15,434 nt of DNA from Pseudomonadota bacterium (GTDB lineage Bacteria; Pseudomonadota; Gammaproteobacteria; Enterobacterales; Enterobacteriaceae). A program made the position numbers and the translations under genes. Below, piece by piece: positions 7,978 to 15,434 of the stretch; within the stretch, counting starts at the first letter, position 1, and each line of letters starts with the position of its first letter. Under the pieces are notes generated by a model. It worked only from the letters and a program-made list of their open reading frames with translations, searched no databases and was not told the origin of the DNA. The DNA lies in assembly GCA_023425455.1 (NCBI GenBank), contig JAFACP010000077.1, positions 1-15,434 of the forward strand, in the 5' to 3' direction.

Positions 7978-8007
7978 AGGCTCCGGGTCTTCGGAGCCTC
8001 TTTCCTT
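7978..8007 (+). terminator. Intrinsic terminator of solA
   Basis: AGGCTCCG (7978-7985) and CGGAGCCT (7992-7999) form a perfect 8-bp stem with a 6-nt loop, followed by CTTTCCTT. The pyrimidine tract is interrupted, so some read-through into yceO is possible. Confidence 0.75.
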
Positions 8008-8027
8008 ACTGTGACTCGCGGGGCATT

Positions 8028-8141
8028 ATGCGCAGAATCGTTGTTTTTCTCATCAATAATATTCGTGAGCATCTTATGCTCTATATTTTATTGTGGTCAT
8101 TACTGGCCATCATTGATTTCATTTATATTGTATTTTACTGA
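8028..8141 (+). CDS. yceO: YceO, 37-residue single-pass membrane micro-protein
   Basis: This tiny gene encodes [20 protein letters not shown] followed by a hydrophobic stretch to the C-terminus (about residues 17-37, with D30 inside it). The [11 protein letters not shown] block is the recognisable core of E. coli YceO, whose function is unknown. A basic N-terminus followed by one hydrophobic segment predicts one transmembrane helix with the N-terminus in the cytoplasm. E. coli YceO is annotated with about nine extra N-terminal residues; here no usable ATG, GTG or TTG extends the frame upstream with a ribosome site, and GGGG lies just before the ATG at 8028. It sits 58 bp after solA and past its terminator. 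Whether it is translated is not shown by sequence alone, but conservation of the core argues for it. Confidence 0.75.
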   Translation: MRRIVVFLINNIREHLMLYILLWSLLAIIDFIYIVFY

Positions 8142-8274
8142 AAAGATACGCTGACAATAATTGACACTAATTGATATTTATTTAAGCCCAGAATCCCAGT
8201 CAGTTTTCAAATAAATTTCAACGCACCGCTCTCGCACTAATCCTTTGAATTACACGCCGTACACATTGTCAAAA

Positions 8275-8321
8275 CAGCTGAAATAAACAAAATAAAAAAC
8301 ATTATTCATTTATTTCAGTTG
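8275..8321. promoter_or_regulatory. AT-rich 13-bp inverted repeat upstream of yceJ
   Basis: CAGCTGAAATAAA (8275-8287) pairs with TTTATTTCAGTTG (8309-8321) over 13 positions (one G-T wobble) around a 21-bp AT-rich centre. It lies 59 bp before the yceJ start in a 238-bp stretch (8142-8379) that otherwise holds no gene. It could be an operator, a hairpin in the yceJ-yceI leader, or a nucleoid-protein site. No clear promoter could be placed nearby. Confidence 0.4.
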
Positions 8322-8379
8322 CAATATTTCCTGTGAACATTCATTTTTACCGTTCAAATTATTGAGAATGGTATTCCAT

Positions 8380-8946
8380 ATGCAATTACGTAACTCGGCT
8401 GTACGTTACGGCATTATATCCATAGGCTTACACTGGATATTTGCGCTCGCGGTCTATGCCATGTTCGGGCTGGGGCTCTGGATGGTGACACTCAGCTATT
8501 ATGATGGCTGGTATCATCAGGCTCCGGAGCTGCATAAAAGTATTGGCGTCCTGTTAATGATGGGGCTGGTGATACGCGTCATCTGGCGTCATCTCTCAGC
8601 CCCACCGCCAGCTATTGCGGGTCACAGTCGCTTTACCCGGGTGAGTGCCGCGGGCGCACATATCGCCCTGTATGCTCTGCTGTTTGCCATTTTGATTAGC
8701 GGCTATCTTATTTCCACGGCCGACGGCAAACCCATAAGCGTCTTCGGTTTGTTCGAGGTCCCGGCCACGCTTTCTGACGCTGGCGTACAGGCCGATATTG
8801 CCGGCACGGTTCATCTGTGGCTGGCGTGGAGTATTGTCATTCTTTCTGTTCTTCACGGGCTTGCCGCCCTAAAACACCACTTTATTGATAAAGACGATAC
8901 GCTAAAGCGCATGCTTGGCCGTTCGTCAGTTGACTCTGGAGCGTAA
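8380..8946 (+). CDS. yceJ: YceJ, cytochrome b561-type membrane protein
   Basis: YceJ is a 188-residue inner-membrane protein of the prokaryotic cytochrome b561 family, likely a di-heme electron carrier; its partners are not established. Four hydrophobic segments are visible, at about 12-36, 52-70, 91-111 and 143-164. Histidines placed for heme binding or near the membrane faces are H18, H52, H94, H145, H159 and H166/H167. The start ATG at 8380 gives [11 protein letters not shown], which lines up with E. coli YceJ. In-frame ATG (8368) and TTG (8362) codons lie just upstream, and none has a strong ribosome site, so the start is slightly uncertain. It ends 1 bp before yceI, and the two form an operon; the neighbour suggests a periplasmic or quinone-linked partnership, which is inference only. 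Confidence 0.92.
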   Translation: MQLRNSAVRYGIISIGLHWIFALAVYAMFGLGLWMVTLSYYDGWYHQAPELHKSIGVLLMMGLVIRVIWRHLSAPPPAIAGHSRFTRVSAAGAHIALYALLFAILISGYLISTADGKPISVFGLFEVPATLSDAGVQADIAGTVHLWLAWSIVILSVLHGLAALKHHFIDKDDTLKRMLGRSSVDSGA

Positions 8947-8947
8947 A

Positions 8948-9526
8948 ATGAAAAAACACCTGCTGGGTATGGCACTGGGTTCGTTGTTATTTACCACCGG
9001 CTCTGCAATTGCCGCCGATTATAAAATTGATAAAGAGGGACAGCACGCCTTCGTCAATTTCCGTATTCAACATCTTGGATATAGCTGGCTGTACGGAACG
9101 TTTAAAGATTTCGACGGCACATTTCATTTTGACGACAAAAACCCGGCGGCCGATAACGTCAGGGTGACCATTAATACCGGCAGCGTAGATACCAATCATG
9201 CCGAGCGCGATAAACACCTGCGCAGCGCCGAGTTTTTGAACGTAGCGAAATTCCCGCAGGCCACGTTCTCATCAACAGAGGTTAAAAAAGAGGGTGAGAA
9301 GCTGGATATTACCGGCGACCTGACGCTCAATGGCGTAACGAAACCGGTCACGCTTGAGGCAAAATTAGTGGGTCAGGGAGACGATCCGTGGGGCGGTAAA
9401 CGCGCGGGCTTCGAAGCCACAGGTAAAATTCAGCTAAAAGATTTTAATATCACCACCGATTTAGGCCCGGCCTCTCAGGCGGTGGAGCTCATCATCTCAG
9501 TTGAAGGGATACAGCAGAAGTCATGA
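8948..9526 (+). CDS. yceI: YceI, periplasmic lipid/isoprenoid-binding-type protein
   Basis: YceI is a 192-residue secreted protein of the YceI family, a lipocalin-like beta barrel; family structures bind polyisoprenoid or amphiphilic molecules. In E. coli it is periplasmic and induced at high pH. A Sec signal peptide covers residues 1-22 ([22 protein letters not shown]), with cleavage expected before ADYKID. The mature sequence has the family block [19 protein letters not shown] and [18 protein letters not shown]. The ATG at 8948 has GGAG 6 nt upstream, located inside the last codons of yceJ, so the two are translationally linked. The pairing of a b561 gene with a YceI gene recurs in bacteria and supports an isoprenoid- or quinone-related role, still unproven. 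Confidence 0.94.
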   Translation: MKKHLLGMALGSLLFTTGSAIAADYKIDKEGQHAFVNFRIQHLGYSWLYGTFKDFDGTFHFDDKNPAADNVRVTINTGSVDTNHAERDKHLRSAEFLNVAKFPQATFSSTEVKKEGEKLDITGDLTLNGVTKPVTLEAKLVGQGDDPWGGKRAGFEATGKIQLKDFNITTDLGPASQAVELIISVEGIQQKS

Positions 9527-9532
9527 TAATGC

Positions 9533-9559
9533 TGCCCGGCGAGCATCACTCACCGGGCA
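9533..9559. terminator. Hairpin between convergent yceI and trhO
   Basis: TGCCCGG (9533-9539) and CCGGGCA (9553-9559) form a perfect 7-bp stem; GAG/CTC adds 3 bp inside after one mismatch. It fills the 40-bp gap between the two 3' ends and could stop transcription from both sides, but no T-run follows on either strand. Confidence 0.5.
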
Positions 9560-9566
9560 TATTGGC

Positions 9567-10616
9567 TTATTCCGGATCCGGAATACCCAGTTTGGTATTG
9601 AGCCGACCGCGAGATTTATTAAAAATTTTGTTGCCGTTTTCGCGTCCCGCACGGCGACGTCGCTGCTCTTCTTCGGGCAGAACGCTCTCTTCACTGCACA
9701 GCTCGCTGCAGCAGCCGTTAAACTTCACGGCACAGTCCGGGCACTGAATAAACAGCAGGTGGCAGCCATCATTTTTACAGTTCGTGTGGGTGTCGCACGG
9801 CGCACCGCACTGGTGACACTGGGCGATCACGTCCCCGGAAATGCGCTCCCCCATCCGCTCATCGAAAACAAAGTTTTTGCCGATAAAGCGCACCGGCAAC
9901 CCCTGTTCGCGTGCGCGGCGAGCATACTCAATGATCCCGCCCTCGATATGCCAGACCTTATTGAAACCGTTATGCTTCATCCAGGCGCTGGCTTTCTCAC
10001 AGCGGATCCCGCCGGTGCAGTACATCACGATCTTTTTATCTTTATGCGCCTGCATCATCTCCACCGCTTTCGGCAGCTGTTCGCGGAAAGTATCGGCCGG
10101 GATCTCCATCGCGTTCTCGAAATGGCCCACTTCATACTCATAGTGGTTACGCATATCGATAAATAGCGCATCAGGATCGTCCAGCATGGCGTTAACTTCA
10201 GCGGCCTTCAGGTATTCCCCTACATCTGCGGGATTGAACTGCGGATCGTCGATGCCGTCCGCCACAATACGTTCCCGGACTTTCATACGCAGCACCCAGA
10301 AGGATTTTCCGTCGTCGTCCAGCGCAATATTGAGGCGTAATCCATTCAGCGCCGGATCGAATGCGTATAAATAGTCGCGGAACGCATCCACCTTACTTTC
10401 CGGAACGCTGATCTGCGCGTTGATACCTTCACGCGCCAGATACACACGGCCAAAAACATTCAGCGTGGTAAATGCCTGGTAGAGGGTGTCGCGCGTCGCC
10501 TGCGGATCGTTGATGGTGAAGTATTTGTAGAATGAGATCGTCGTACGCGGCTCGGCCTCGGCCAGCATGCGCGCTTTCAACATCTCATTCGATACGCGGT
10601 TGTGTAACACTGGCAT
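9567..10616 (-). CDS. trhO: TrhO, oxygen-dependent tRNA uridine hydroxylase (rhodanese family)
   Basis: TrhO (YceA) makes 5-hydroxyuridine at position 34 of several tRNAs using oxygen, a step toward cmo5U and related wobble modifications. The 349-residue product matches E. coli TrhO closely. The order is an N-terminal UPF0176 domain (about 1-120), a rhodanese domain (about 140-240) with active-site cysteine C200 in [12 protein letters not shown], and a C-terminal cysteine-rich section ([19 protein letters not shown] and later C pairs) that may bind metal, followed by a basic [10 protein letters not shown] tail. The start is the ATG at 10616, giving MPVLHNR; an upstream TTG at 10634 in the same frame is rejected. 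AGGA lies 10 nt before the ATG. It converges with yceI and diverges from lpxL. Confidence 0.94.
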   Translation of the reverse strand: MPVLHNRVSNEMLKARMLAEAEPRTTISFYKYFTINDPQATRDTLYQAFTTLNVFGRVYLAREGINAQISVPESKVDAFRDYLYAFDPALNGLRLNIALDDDGKSFWVLRMKVRERIVADGIDDPQFNPADVGEYLKAAEVNAMLDDPDALFIDMRNHYEYEVGHFENAMEIPADTFREQLPKAVEMMQAHKDKKIVMYCTGGIRCEKASAWMKHNGFNKVWHIEGGIIEYARRAREQGLPVRFIGKNFVFDERMGERISGDVIAQCHQCGAPCDTHTNCKNDGCHLLFIQCPDCAVKFNGCCSELCSEESVLPEEEQRRRRAGRENGNKIFNKSRGRLNTKLGIPDPE

Positions 10617-10680
10617 GGTGTACAAGTCCTGCAATCGTTAGTGAGAAGAAAAATCGGTCGGCATGATATAGCAAACACTG

Positions 10681-10704
10681 ACAATTTACATCCACACAAT
10701 TTAC
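10681..10704. repeat. Short direct repeat in the trhO-lpxL intergenic region
   Basis: ACAATTTAC occurs at 10681-10689 and again at 10696-10704, a 15-bp period. The surrounding 221-bp gap (10617-10837) holds no gene. It must carry the promoters of both trhO and lpxL, but I could not place either with confidence. Confidence 0.3.
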
Positions 10705-10837
10705 GCTACATTTCACTCAGACTGATTTATCGATAATCACATTGTTCTATTCGTGCTCGTCTCACTGACAGACATTTTGGCAATGACCTAAAAAATGAGA
10801 GAATAACGCCTTCAGGACGTTAGAAAACAGGACAGAC

Positions 10838-11764
10838 ATGACCCAGTTACCGAAATTTACTGCCGCTCTTTTACATCCGCGTTATTGGTTGACCTGGCTT
10901 GGCATTGGCTTTTTATGGCTTCTTGTACAACTCCCTTATCCGGTCATATTCCGTCTGGGGAAAGGGCTGGGACGTCTTGCCCGGCCGCTGATGAAGCGTC
11001 GTGCCCGGATTGCCATGCGCAACCTTGAACTCTGTTTCCCGCAAATGAGCGAGTCGGCGCGTCATGAAATGGTCGTCAAAAATTTCGAATCCGTCGGTAT
11101 GGGGCTGATGGAGACCGGGATGGCGTGGTTCTGGTCAAATAAACGTATGGCGCGCTGGACCGAAGTGGCCGGAACCGGCATGGAGCCGGTTCACGCGCTA
11201 CAGGCTAACAAGACCGGCGTGCTGCTGATCGGCGTCCACTTCCTGACCCTGGAGATAGGGGCGCGGATGTTCGGTATGCAGGCGCCAGGTATTGGTGTCT
11301 ATCGCCCGAATGACAACCCGGTGATCGATCTGCTCCAGACCTGGGGGCGTATGCGTTCCAACAAGAGCATGATTGACCGTAAAGATCTGAAGGGGATGAT
11401 CCGCGCCCTCAAGTCCGGGGAGGTCATCTGGTACGCGCCGGACCACGATTACGGCCCGCAGGCCAGCGTGTTTGTCCCCTTCTTCGCAGTTGAAGAGGCG
11501 GCGACAACCACCGGGACCTGGATGCTGGCGAGAATGTCAAAAGCCGCCATCGTTCCTTTTGTTCCTCGTCGTAAACCGGATGGCTCTGGCTATCAGCTCA
11601 TTATGCTGGAGCCGGAGCTTACGCCGCCGCTGGACGACGCCGGAACCACCGCCCGGTGGATGAACGGCATTGTTGAACAGTGCATAATGCTGGCGCCAGA
11701 GCAGTACATGTGGCTGCATCGCCGCTTCAAAACCCGCCCGGAAGGCATTCCGTCTCGCTACTGA
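10838..11764 (+). CDS. lpxL: LpxL, Kdo2-lipid IVA lauroyltransferase
   Basis: LpxL (HtrB) is an inner-membrane acyltransferase that adds laurate from lauroyl-ACP to Kdo2-lipid IVA in lipid A synthesis. The 308-residue product is two residues longer than I recall for E. coli. An N-terminal membrane anchor covers about residues 17-35 ([19 protein letters not shown]). The family HX4E active-site motif is HFLTLE at 134-139. RPNDNPVID near 155-163 and YAPDHDYGP near 199-207 are conserved acyltransferase blocks. The basic [11 protein letters not shown] follows the anchor. The close paralogue LpxP is an alternative name, but the position next to trhO and mdtG is that of lpxL. The ATG at 10838 has AGGA with a 5-nt spacer. 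Confidence 0.93.
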   Translation: MTQLPKFTAALLHPRYWLTWLGIGFLWLLVQLPYPVIFRLGKGLGRLARPLMKRRARIAMRNLELCFPQMSESARHEMVVKNFESVGMGLMETGMAWFWSNKRMARWTEVAGTGMEPVHALQANKTGVLLIGVHFLTLEIGARMFGMQAPGIGVYRPNDNPVIDLLQTWGRMRSNKSMIDRKDLKGMIRALKSGEVIWYAPDHDYGPQASVFVPFFAVEEAATTTGTWMLARMSKAAIVPFVPRRKPDGSGYQLIMLEPELTPPLDDAGTTARWMNGIVEQCIMLAPEQYMWLHRRFKTRPEGIPSRY

Positions 11765-11768
11765 TCGC

Positions 11769-11797
11769 ATGCGGCCCTCTGCGCCGCATTGTGTTTT
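11769..11797 (+). terminator. Probable terminator of lpxL
   Basis: ATGCGGC (11769-11775) and GCCGCAT (11783-11789) form a perfect 7-bp stem with a 7-nt loop, followed by TGTGTTTT. It begins 5 bp after the lpxL stop. The T-run is interrupted. Confidence 0.6.
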
Positions 11798-11818
11798 ACG
11801 TCAAGCCCGTACCCGACA

Positions 11819-11847
11819 TTGCAGCATTTCTTTCTCAGGCGCATAAT
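11819..11847 (+). promoter_or_regulatory. Candidate mdtG promoter
   Basis: TTGCAG (11819-11824), 17 bp, CATAAT (11842-11847). The -10 matches five of six; the -35 only three of six, which would fit an activator-dependent promoter. E. coli mdtG belongs to the MarA/SoxS/Rob regulon, but the sequence over the -35 matches the marbox consensus only in part, so activation is not shown here. Confidence 0.4.
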
Positions 11848-11903
11848 TAGCAGGCTTACTACCTCACGATTGCCGGCGCCCTGCGCCTCTGATGCGGAAT
11901 ACT

Positions 11904-13157
11904 ATGTCGCCCTCTGAAGCTCCCATAAACTGGAAACGTAACCTGACGGTTGCCTGGTTCGGCTGTTTCCTGACCGGTGCGGCATTTAGCCTGGTGATGC
12001 CATTTTTACCGCTCTACGTTGAACAGCTCGGGGTCAGCGGTCACCGCGAGCTGAACATGTGGTCAGGTCTGGTGTTTAGCATCACCTTTCTGTTTTCGGC
12101 GATCGCGTCTCCGTTCTGGGGCAGCCTTGCCGACCGTAAGGGGCGAAAGATCATGCTGCTGCGCTCGGCGCTGGGCATGTCGATCATTATGCTGCTGATG
12201 GGGCTGGCGCAAAACGTCTGGCAGCTTTTAGGCTTACGGGCGCTGCTGGGATTGCTCGGTGGGTTTGTTCCGAACGCTAACGCGCTGATCGCCACCCAGA
12301 TCCCGCGGCATAAAAGCGGCTGGGCCTTAGGCACTCTCTCAACCGGTGCGGTAAGCGGTGCCCTGCTTGGCCCTCTGGCGGGCGGTATCCTGGCCGACAG
12401 CTATGGCCTGCGTCCGGTCTTTTTCATCACCGCCAGCGTGCTGCTTCTCTGTTTTATCGTGACCCTGTTGCTGATCCGCGAACACTTCACCCCGGTCAGC
12501 AAAAAAGAGATGCTGCATGCCCGGGAGGTGCTGGCCTCGCTGAAAAATCCCCGGCTGGTCCTGAGCCTGTTCGTGACAACCATGATTATCCAGATCGCCA
12601 CCGGCTCGATTGCGCCCGTTCTTACGCTGTACGTCCGCGATCTGGCGGGCGACGTCAGCAATATCGCATTTGTCAGCGGCCTCATCGCCTCAGTGCCCGG
12701 CGTGGCGGCGTTACTCAGCGCACCACGGTTAGGAAAACTTGGCGATCGGGTCGGTCCTGAGAAAATCCTGATCCTCGCGCTGGTGGTGTCGGTCCTGCTG
12801 TTGATCCCCATGTCGATGGTCACCGCACCGTGGCAGCTGGGGGTGCTGCGCTTTTTGCTGGGTGCTGCCGATGGCGCATTACTTCCCGCCGTGCAGACTC
12901 TGCTGGTCTATCAGTCCACCAGCCAGATTGCCGGGCGTATTTTTAGCTACAACCAGTCATTTCGCGATACCGGCAACGTGACCGGTCCGCTGCTTGGCGC
13001 GGCTGTTTCCGCCAGTTTCGGGTTTCGCGCCGTCTTTCTGGTGACGGCAGGCGTGGTACTGTTTAACGCCCTCTATTCGTGGTTCAGCTTATCCCGGGCA
13101 TTACGGCGTCCCACCGGCGAAAAACGTGATGAGCAGCGAACAATCACGCCAGAATAA
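11904..13157 (+). CDS. mdtG: MdtG, MFS (DHA1-type) multidrug efflux transporter
   Basis: MdtG (YceE) is a 417-residue inner-membrane MFS drug exporter; overexpression in E. coli raises resistance to fosfomycin and deoxycholate. Twelve transmembrane helices are expected. MFS motif A is intact at residues 73-84 ([12 protein letters not shown], with D77, R78, G80 and K82), and a degenerate copy ([14 protein letters not shown]) appears in the second half, as usual for the internal duplication. [11 protein letters not shown] around 153-163 is motif C. The ATG at 11904 ([11 protein letters not shown]) matches the E. coli start and has GCGGAA just upstream; the in-frame ATG at 11892 lacks a ribosome site. 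The tail ([16 protein letters not shown]) is longer than the E. coli one. It is a distant paralogue of mdtH in the same window. Confidence 0.93.
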   Translation: MSPSEAPINWKRNLTVAWFGCFLTGAAFSLVMPFLPLYVEQLGVSGHRELNMWSGLVFSITFLFSAIASPFWGSLADRKGRKIMLLRSALGMSIIMLLMGLAQNVWQLLGLRALLGLLGGFVPNANALIATQIPRHKSGWALGTLSTGAVSGALLGPLAGGILADSYGLRPVFFITASVLLLCFIVTLLLIREHFTPVSKKEMLHAREVLASLKNPRLVLSLFVTTMIIQIATGSIAPVLTLYVRDLAGDVSNIAFVSGLIASVPGVAALLSAPRLGKLGDRVGPEKILILALVVSVLLLIPMSMVTAPWQLGVLRFLLGAADGALLPAVQTLLVYQSTSQIAGRIFSYNQSFRDTGNVTGPLLGAAVSASFGFRAVFLVTAGVVLFNALYSWFSLSRALRRPTGEKRDEQRTITPE

Positions 13158-13255
13158 GACGAACGCGTGAACACATATTTTCGCATTCATACCTGCAAAA
13201 TCAGATAATCAGCTATTCTTTCCCTGAATACCTTCAGCCCACCAGGGAGACACCA

Positions 13256-13630
13256 ATGACCATGTACGCCACGCTGGAAGAAGCTATTGATGCCGCTCGT
13301 GAAGAGTTCCTTGCCGATAATCCCGGCATTGAGGAGGAAGATGCCGACGTGCAGCAACTTAATATCCAAAAATATGTCCTGCAGGACGGCGATATTATGT
13401 GGCAGGCGGAGTTTTACGCCGATGAAGGAGAGGAAGGTGAATGTCTGCCGGTATTAAGCGGTGCAGGTGCGCAGGCCGTTTTTGATGGCGATTACGATGA
13501 AATTGAGCTGCGACAGGAGTGGCTGGAAGAAAATACCCTGCATGAATGGGATGAGGGCGAATTTCAGCTCGAACCGCCTCTGGACAGTGAAGAAGGACAA
13601 ACTGCCGCAGATGAGTGGGACGAGCGTTAG
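13256..13630 (+). CDS. msyB: MsyB, strongly acidic cytoplasmic protein
   Basis: MsyB is a 124-residue, very acidic protein that in E. coli was found as a multicopy suppressor of secY and secA mutants; its normal role is unclear. Length and sequence match E. coli MsyB (MTMYATLEEAIDAAREEFLA at the start, LEPPL and DEWDER at the end). Aspartate and glutamate dominate, in runs such as EEEDAD (residues 26-31) and DEGEEGE (58-64). The ATG at 13256 has GGAG with a 6-nt spacer. Its stop lies only 6 bp from the stop of yceK on the other strand, so the two 3' ends nearly meet and no separate terminator fits between them. Confidence 0.94.
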   Translation: MTMYATLEEAIDAAREEFLADNPGIEEEDADVQQLNIQKYVLQDGDIMWQAEFYADEGEEGECLPVLSGAGAQAVFDGDYDEIELRQEWLEENTLHEWDEGEFQLEPPLDSEEGQTAADEWDER

Positions 13631-13636
13631 CGTCGT

Positions 13637-13864
13637 TTACTCGTACGGGCCGTGTTGCGCGTCAATTGGCAGCAGCAGCGTATCGAATACCAGTGAGAAC
13701 GGTAAATCGAGGATCGTCAGATAGCGCCAGGCGGAGTCGCGGACATCCCACTGTACGCCTGGGTAATACTGGTTGCCGTGGCCTTGTCCGGAAATAGTGC
13801 GGCTTATGATGCTGCCGCAGCCGCTCAGCAGCATCGCCATCATGACTACAATCACGATTTTCAT
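13637..13864 (-). CDS. yceK: YceK, small DUF1375 lipoprotein of unknown function
   Basis: YceK is a 75-residue predicted lipoprotein identical in length to the E. coli one. The signal MKIVIVVMMAMLLSGC ends in lipobox L13-S14-G15-C16, with Gly at +2, so outer-membrane sorting is expected. The mature part begins GSIISRTI and contains the conserved GNQYYPGVQWDVRDSAWRY block, ending in LLLPIDAQHGPYE. Function is not known. GAGG lies 5 nt before the ATG read leftward from 13864. It is directly downstream of opgH on the same strand but separated by a strong terminator, so it may be expressed by read-through or from a promoter I could not identify. Confidence 0.92.
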   Translation of the reverse strand: MKIVIVVMMAMLLSGCGSIISRTISGQGHGNQYYPGVQWDVRDSAWRYLTILDLPFSLVFDTLLLPIDAQHGPYE

Positions 13865-13880
13865 TGTTACCTCATTGAAA

Positions 13881-13908
13881 AAAATACCGGCTCAACGGCC
13901 GGTATTTT
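13881..13908. terminator. Strong hairpin terminator after opgH
   Basis: AAAATACCGGC (13881-13891) and GCCGGTATTTT (13898-13908) form a perfect 11-bp stem with a 6-nt loop. On the minus strand the stem runs into seven T, so it should end opgH transcription just before yceK. On the plus strand it has four T and could act weakly. Confidence 0.88.
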
Positions 13909-13923
13909 CATAGTGATGTCGGC

Positions 13924-15434
13924 TTATTTTGCCCTGAGCGCAAGGGGGTTAAGCTTCAGCGTGCGATAGTGGTTCACCCAGGACGAGTATTTCTCCGGGG
14001 AGGACCACACGCGGTAGTGAAGCCGCGCCATAGTGACCGGGTCGCTTAGCAGGACCAGACGGCGATCGCGGTTCAGCTTTTCCGGCGTCTCGTTCAGCGC
14101 CTGCTCAACGTGACGGTCGCGGGCAATTTCCAGCACCTTACTCGCGCGGTGGCGCGCCGTGGCCATCGCCGTCGCCAGCGCATTGAACGACGGGTGAAAC
14201 ACCGCGTGCATAAAACCGTCGTCCAGCGTGCGATGGCGGTTCTGCGCCAGATACTTATCGGTATCAACCAGCACCTGCGGCGGCGAATACTCTTCCGGGA
14301 TCAGGAACAGCTTCCAGCGTTTAGTGCGCAGACCAACCGTCGAGCGGCTGGAAATGACCGAGACAAACGGCGACAGGATCAGCGAGAAGACAATCGGCGC
14401 CAGCCAGAACAGGAAACGCAGATCCAGCCACGCCATCCCGACTGCCCACACCAGCCCCAGCAGCAGCTGAGAGCCATGCCGCATGAAAGCTTCGCTCCAC
14501 GGCGTGGAGTCATCATCACGCTGCGGCGAATTCCAGACCACTTCCCAGCCCAGGAACGCGCTGACCACAAACACGGTGTGGAACAGCATACGTACCGGTG
14601 CCAGCAGGACCGAGAACAGCACTTCGAGCAGCAGCGAAAGCGTCACGCGGCAGAAACCGCCGTACTCTTTCGACCCCTTACACCAGATCAGCACAATGCT
14701 GAGCAGTTTTGGCAGGAACAGCAGCACCATCGTCGAGGCAAACAGCGCGATCGCCAGCTCCGGACGCCACTGCGGCCACACCGGGAACAGCTGCCGCGGC
14801 TGCAGGAAGTATTGCGGTTCCGTCAGCGCGTGCACCACCTGTAGCGCTGTAGAGAGCGCCAGGAACATAAACCACAGCGGCGCGGAAAGATACGACATGA
14901 CGCCGGTCAGGAATACCGCACGGTGCACCGGGTGCATCCCTTTCACCAGGAACAGGCGGAAGTTCATCAGGTTACCATGGCACCAGCGACGGTCACGCTT
15001 GAGTTCATCCAGCAGGTTTGGCGGCAGTTCTTCGTATGAGCCAGGCAGGTCGTACGCAATCCAGACGCCCCATCCCGCACGACGCATCAGCGCCGCTTCG
15101 ACGAAGTCGTGGGAGAGGATAGACCCCGCAAATGAGCCTTCGCCCGGCAGCGGTGCCAGTGCGCAGTGCTCGATAAACGGTTTAACGCGAATAATCGCAT
15201 TATGGCCCCAGTAGTGCGACTCCCCCAGCTGCCAGAAGTGCAGACCGGCGGTGAACAGCGGGCCGTATACGCGGGTGGCAAACTGCTGGCAGCGCGCGTA
15301 GAGCGTATCCATGCCGGAGGCTTTCGGCGAAGACTGGATGATACCGGCATTCGGGTTGGCCTCCATCAGACGCACCAGGCCCGTCAGACACTCGCCCGTC
15401 ATCACCGAATCGGCATCCAGCACCACCATATAGC
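13924..15434 (-). CDS. opgH: OpgH, osmoregulated periplasmic glucan glucosyltransferase, C-terminal part (cut by window edge)
   Basis: OpgH (MdoH) is an inner-membrane family-2 glucosyltransferase that uses UDP-glucose to build the beta-1,2 glucan backbone of osmoregulated periplasmic glucans; in E. coli it also binds FtsZ at high UDP-glucose through its N-terminus, which lies outside the window. The last 502 codons are visible, about 60 percent of the E. coli protein. Counting from the first visible Met (15429), the visible part opens with the DADS motif (5-8, metal and UDP-sugar binding), then SHDFVEA (106-112, catalytic-aspartate region) and RDRRW (145-149, the QxxRW-type motif). Several hydrophobic helices follow (near 163-195, 220-250, 260-300, 315-350). 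The C-terminus ends LNPLALRAK, shorter than my recollection of E. coli. opgG should lie upstream, beyond the right edge. Confidence 0.95.
   Translation of the reverse strand, partial: YMVVLDADSVMTGECLTGLVRLMEANPNAGIIQSSPKASGMDTLYARCQQFATRVYGPLFTAGLHFWQLGESHYWGHNAIIRVKPFIEHCALAPLPGEGSFAGSILSHDFVEAALMRRAGWGVWIAYDLPGSYEELPPNLLDELKRDRRWCHGNLMNFRLFLVKGMHPVHRAVFLTGVMSYLSAPLWFMFLALSTALQVVHALTEPQYFLQPRQLFPVWPQWRPELAIALFASTMVLLFLPKLLSIVLIWCKGSKEYGGFCRVTLSLLLEVLFSVLLAPVRMLFHTVFVVSAFLGWEVVWNSPQRDDDSTPWSEAFMRHGSQLLLGLVWAVGMAWLDLRFLFWLAPIVFSLILSPFVSVISSRSTVGLRTKRWKLFLIPEEYSPPQVLVDTDKYLAQNRHRTLDDGFMHAVFHPSFNALATAMATARHRASKVLEIARDRHVEQALNETPEKLNRDRRLVLLSDPVTMARLHYRVWSSPEKYSSWVNHYRTLKLNPLALRAK

Noticed and set aside
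9501-10166. 221-codon open frame on the plus strand over trhO
   Set aside because: Antisense to the highly conserved trhO coding sequence, with no family resemblance and no ribosome site.
11812-11840. marbox for mdtG
   Set aside because: The stretch beginning ATTGCAGCATTT matches the first half of the MarA/SoxS/Rob consensus, but the second half (GYYAAA part) is absent.
14110-15214. Two long open frames (244 and 243 codons) on the plus strand over opgH
   Set aside because: They overlap each other and the conserved opgH coding sequence; the products are rich in R, Q and H, typical of antisense translation.

Overview
The window is a core-chromosome segment of an Enterobacteriaceae species close to Escherichia, Salmonella and Enterobacter. 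Almost every protein can be aligned end to end, from memory, with an E. coli K-12 product, and the gene order follows the E. coli block between opgG and murJ, read in the opposite direction. The proteins differ from E. coli at scattered positions, so this is a related genus or species rather than E. coli itself. I cannot name the species. I see no insertion sequence, prophage, tRNA, rRNA or CRISPR array, and no foreign gene island.

Layout, left to right. The 5' end of murJ (minus strand, cut by the window edge) is separated by a REP/BIME-like repeat cluster from a minus-strand operon rimJ-yceH-mviM, which is transcribed leftward from about 2631. mdtH runs divergently to the right. It is followed by the lipoprotein gene yceB, pyrC, dinI, bssS, solA, the very small membrane-protein gene yceO, and the pair yceJ-yceI. 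trhO (minus) converges with yceI and is divergent from lpxL (plus). mdtG and msyB follow on the plus strand. The window ends with yceK and the C-terminal 60 percent of opgH, both minus.

The genes are mostly independent housekeeping units: lipid II flipping (murJ), S5 acetylation (rimJ), pyrimidine synthesis (pyrC), SOS modulation (dinI), N-methyl-amino-acid oxidation (solA), tRNA hydroxylation (trhO), lipid A lauroylation (lpxL), osmoregulated periplasmic glucan synthesis (opgH), and two drug-efflux-type MFS transporters (mdtH, mdtG). Several control elements are readable: a PurR box and a CTP-sensitive leader hairpin at pyrC, a LexA box over a good promoter at dinI, a strong rimJ promoter whose -35 lies inside an 11-bp inverted repeat, and hairpin terminators after yceB, dinI, bssS, solA and opgH.

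No undescribed multi-gene system was found. The points most worth checking are the absence of grxB between mdtH and yceB (where E. coli has it), the inverted repeat shared by the divergent rimJ and mdtH promoters, a 14-bp palindrome upstream of bssS, an AT-rich inverted repeat upstream of yceJ, and the start codon of the micro-protein gene yceO.
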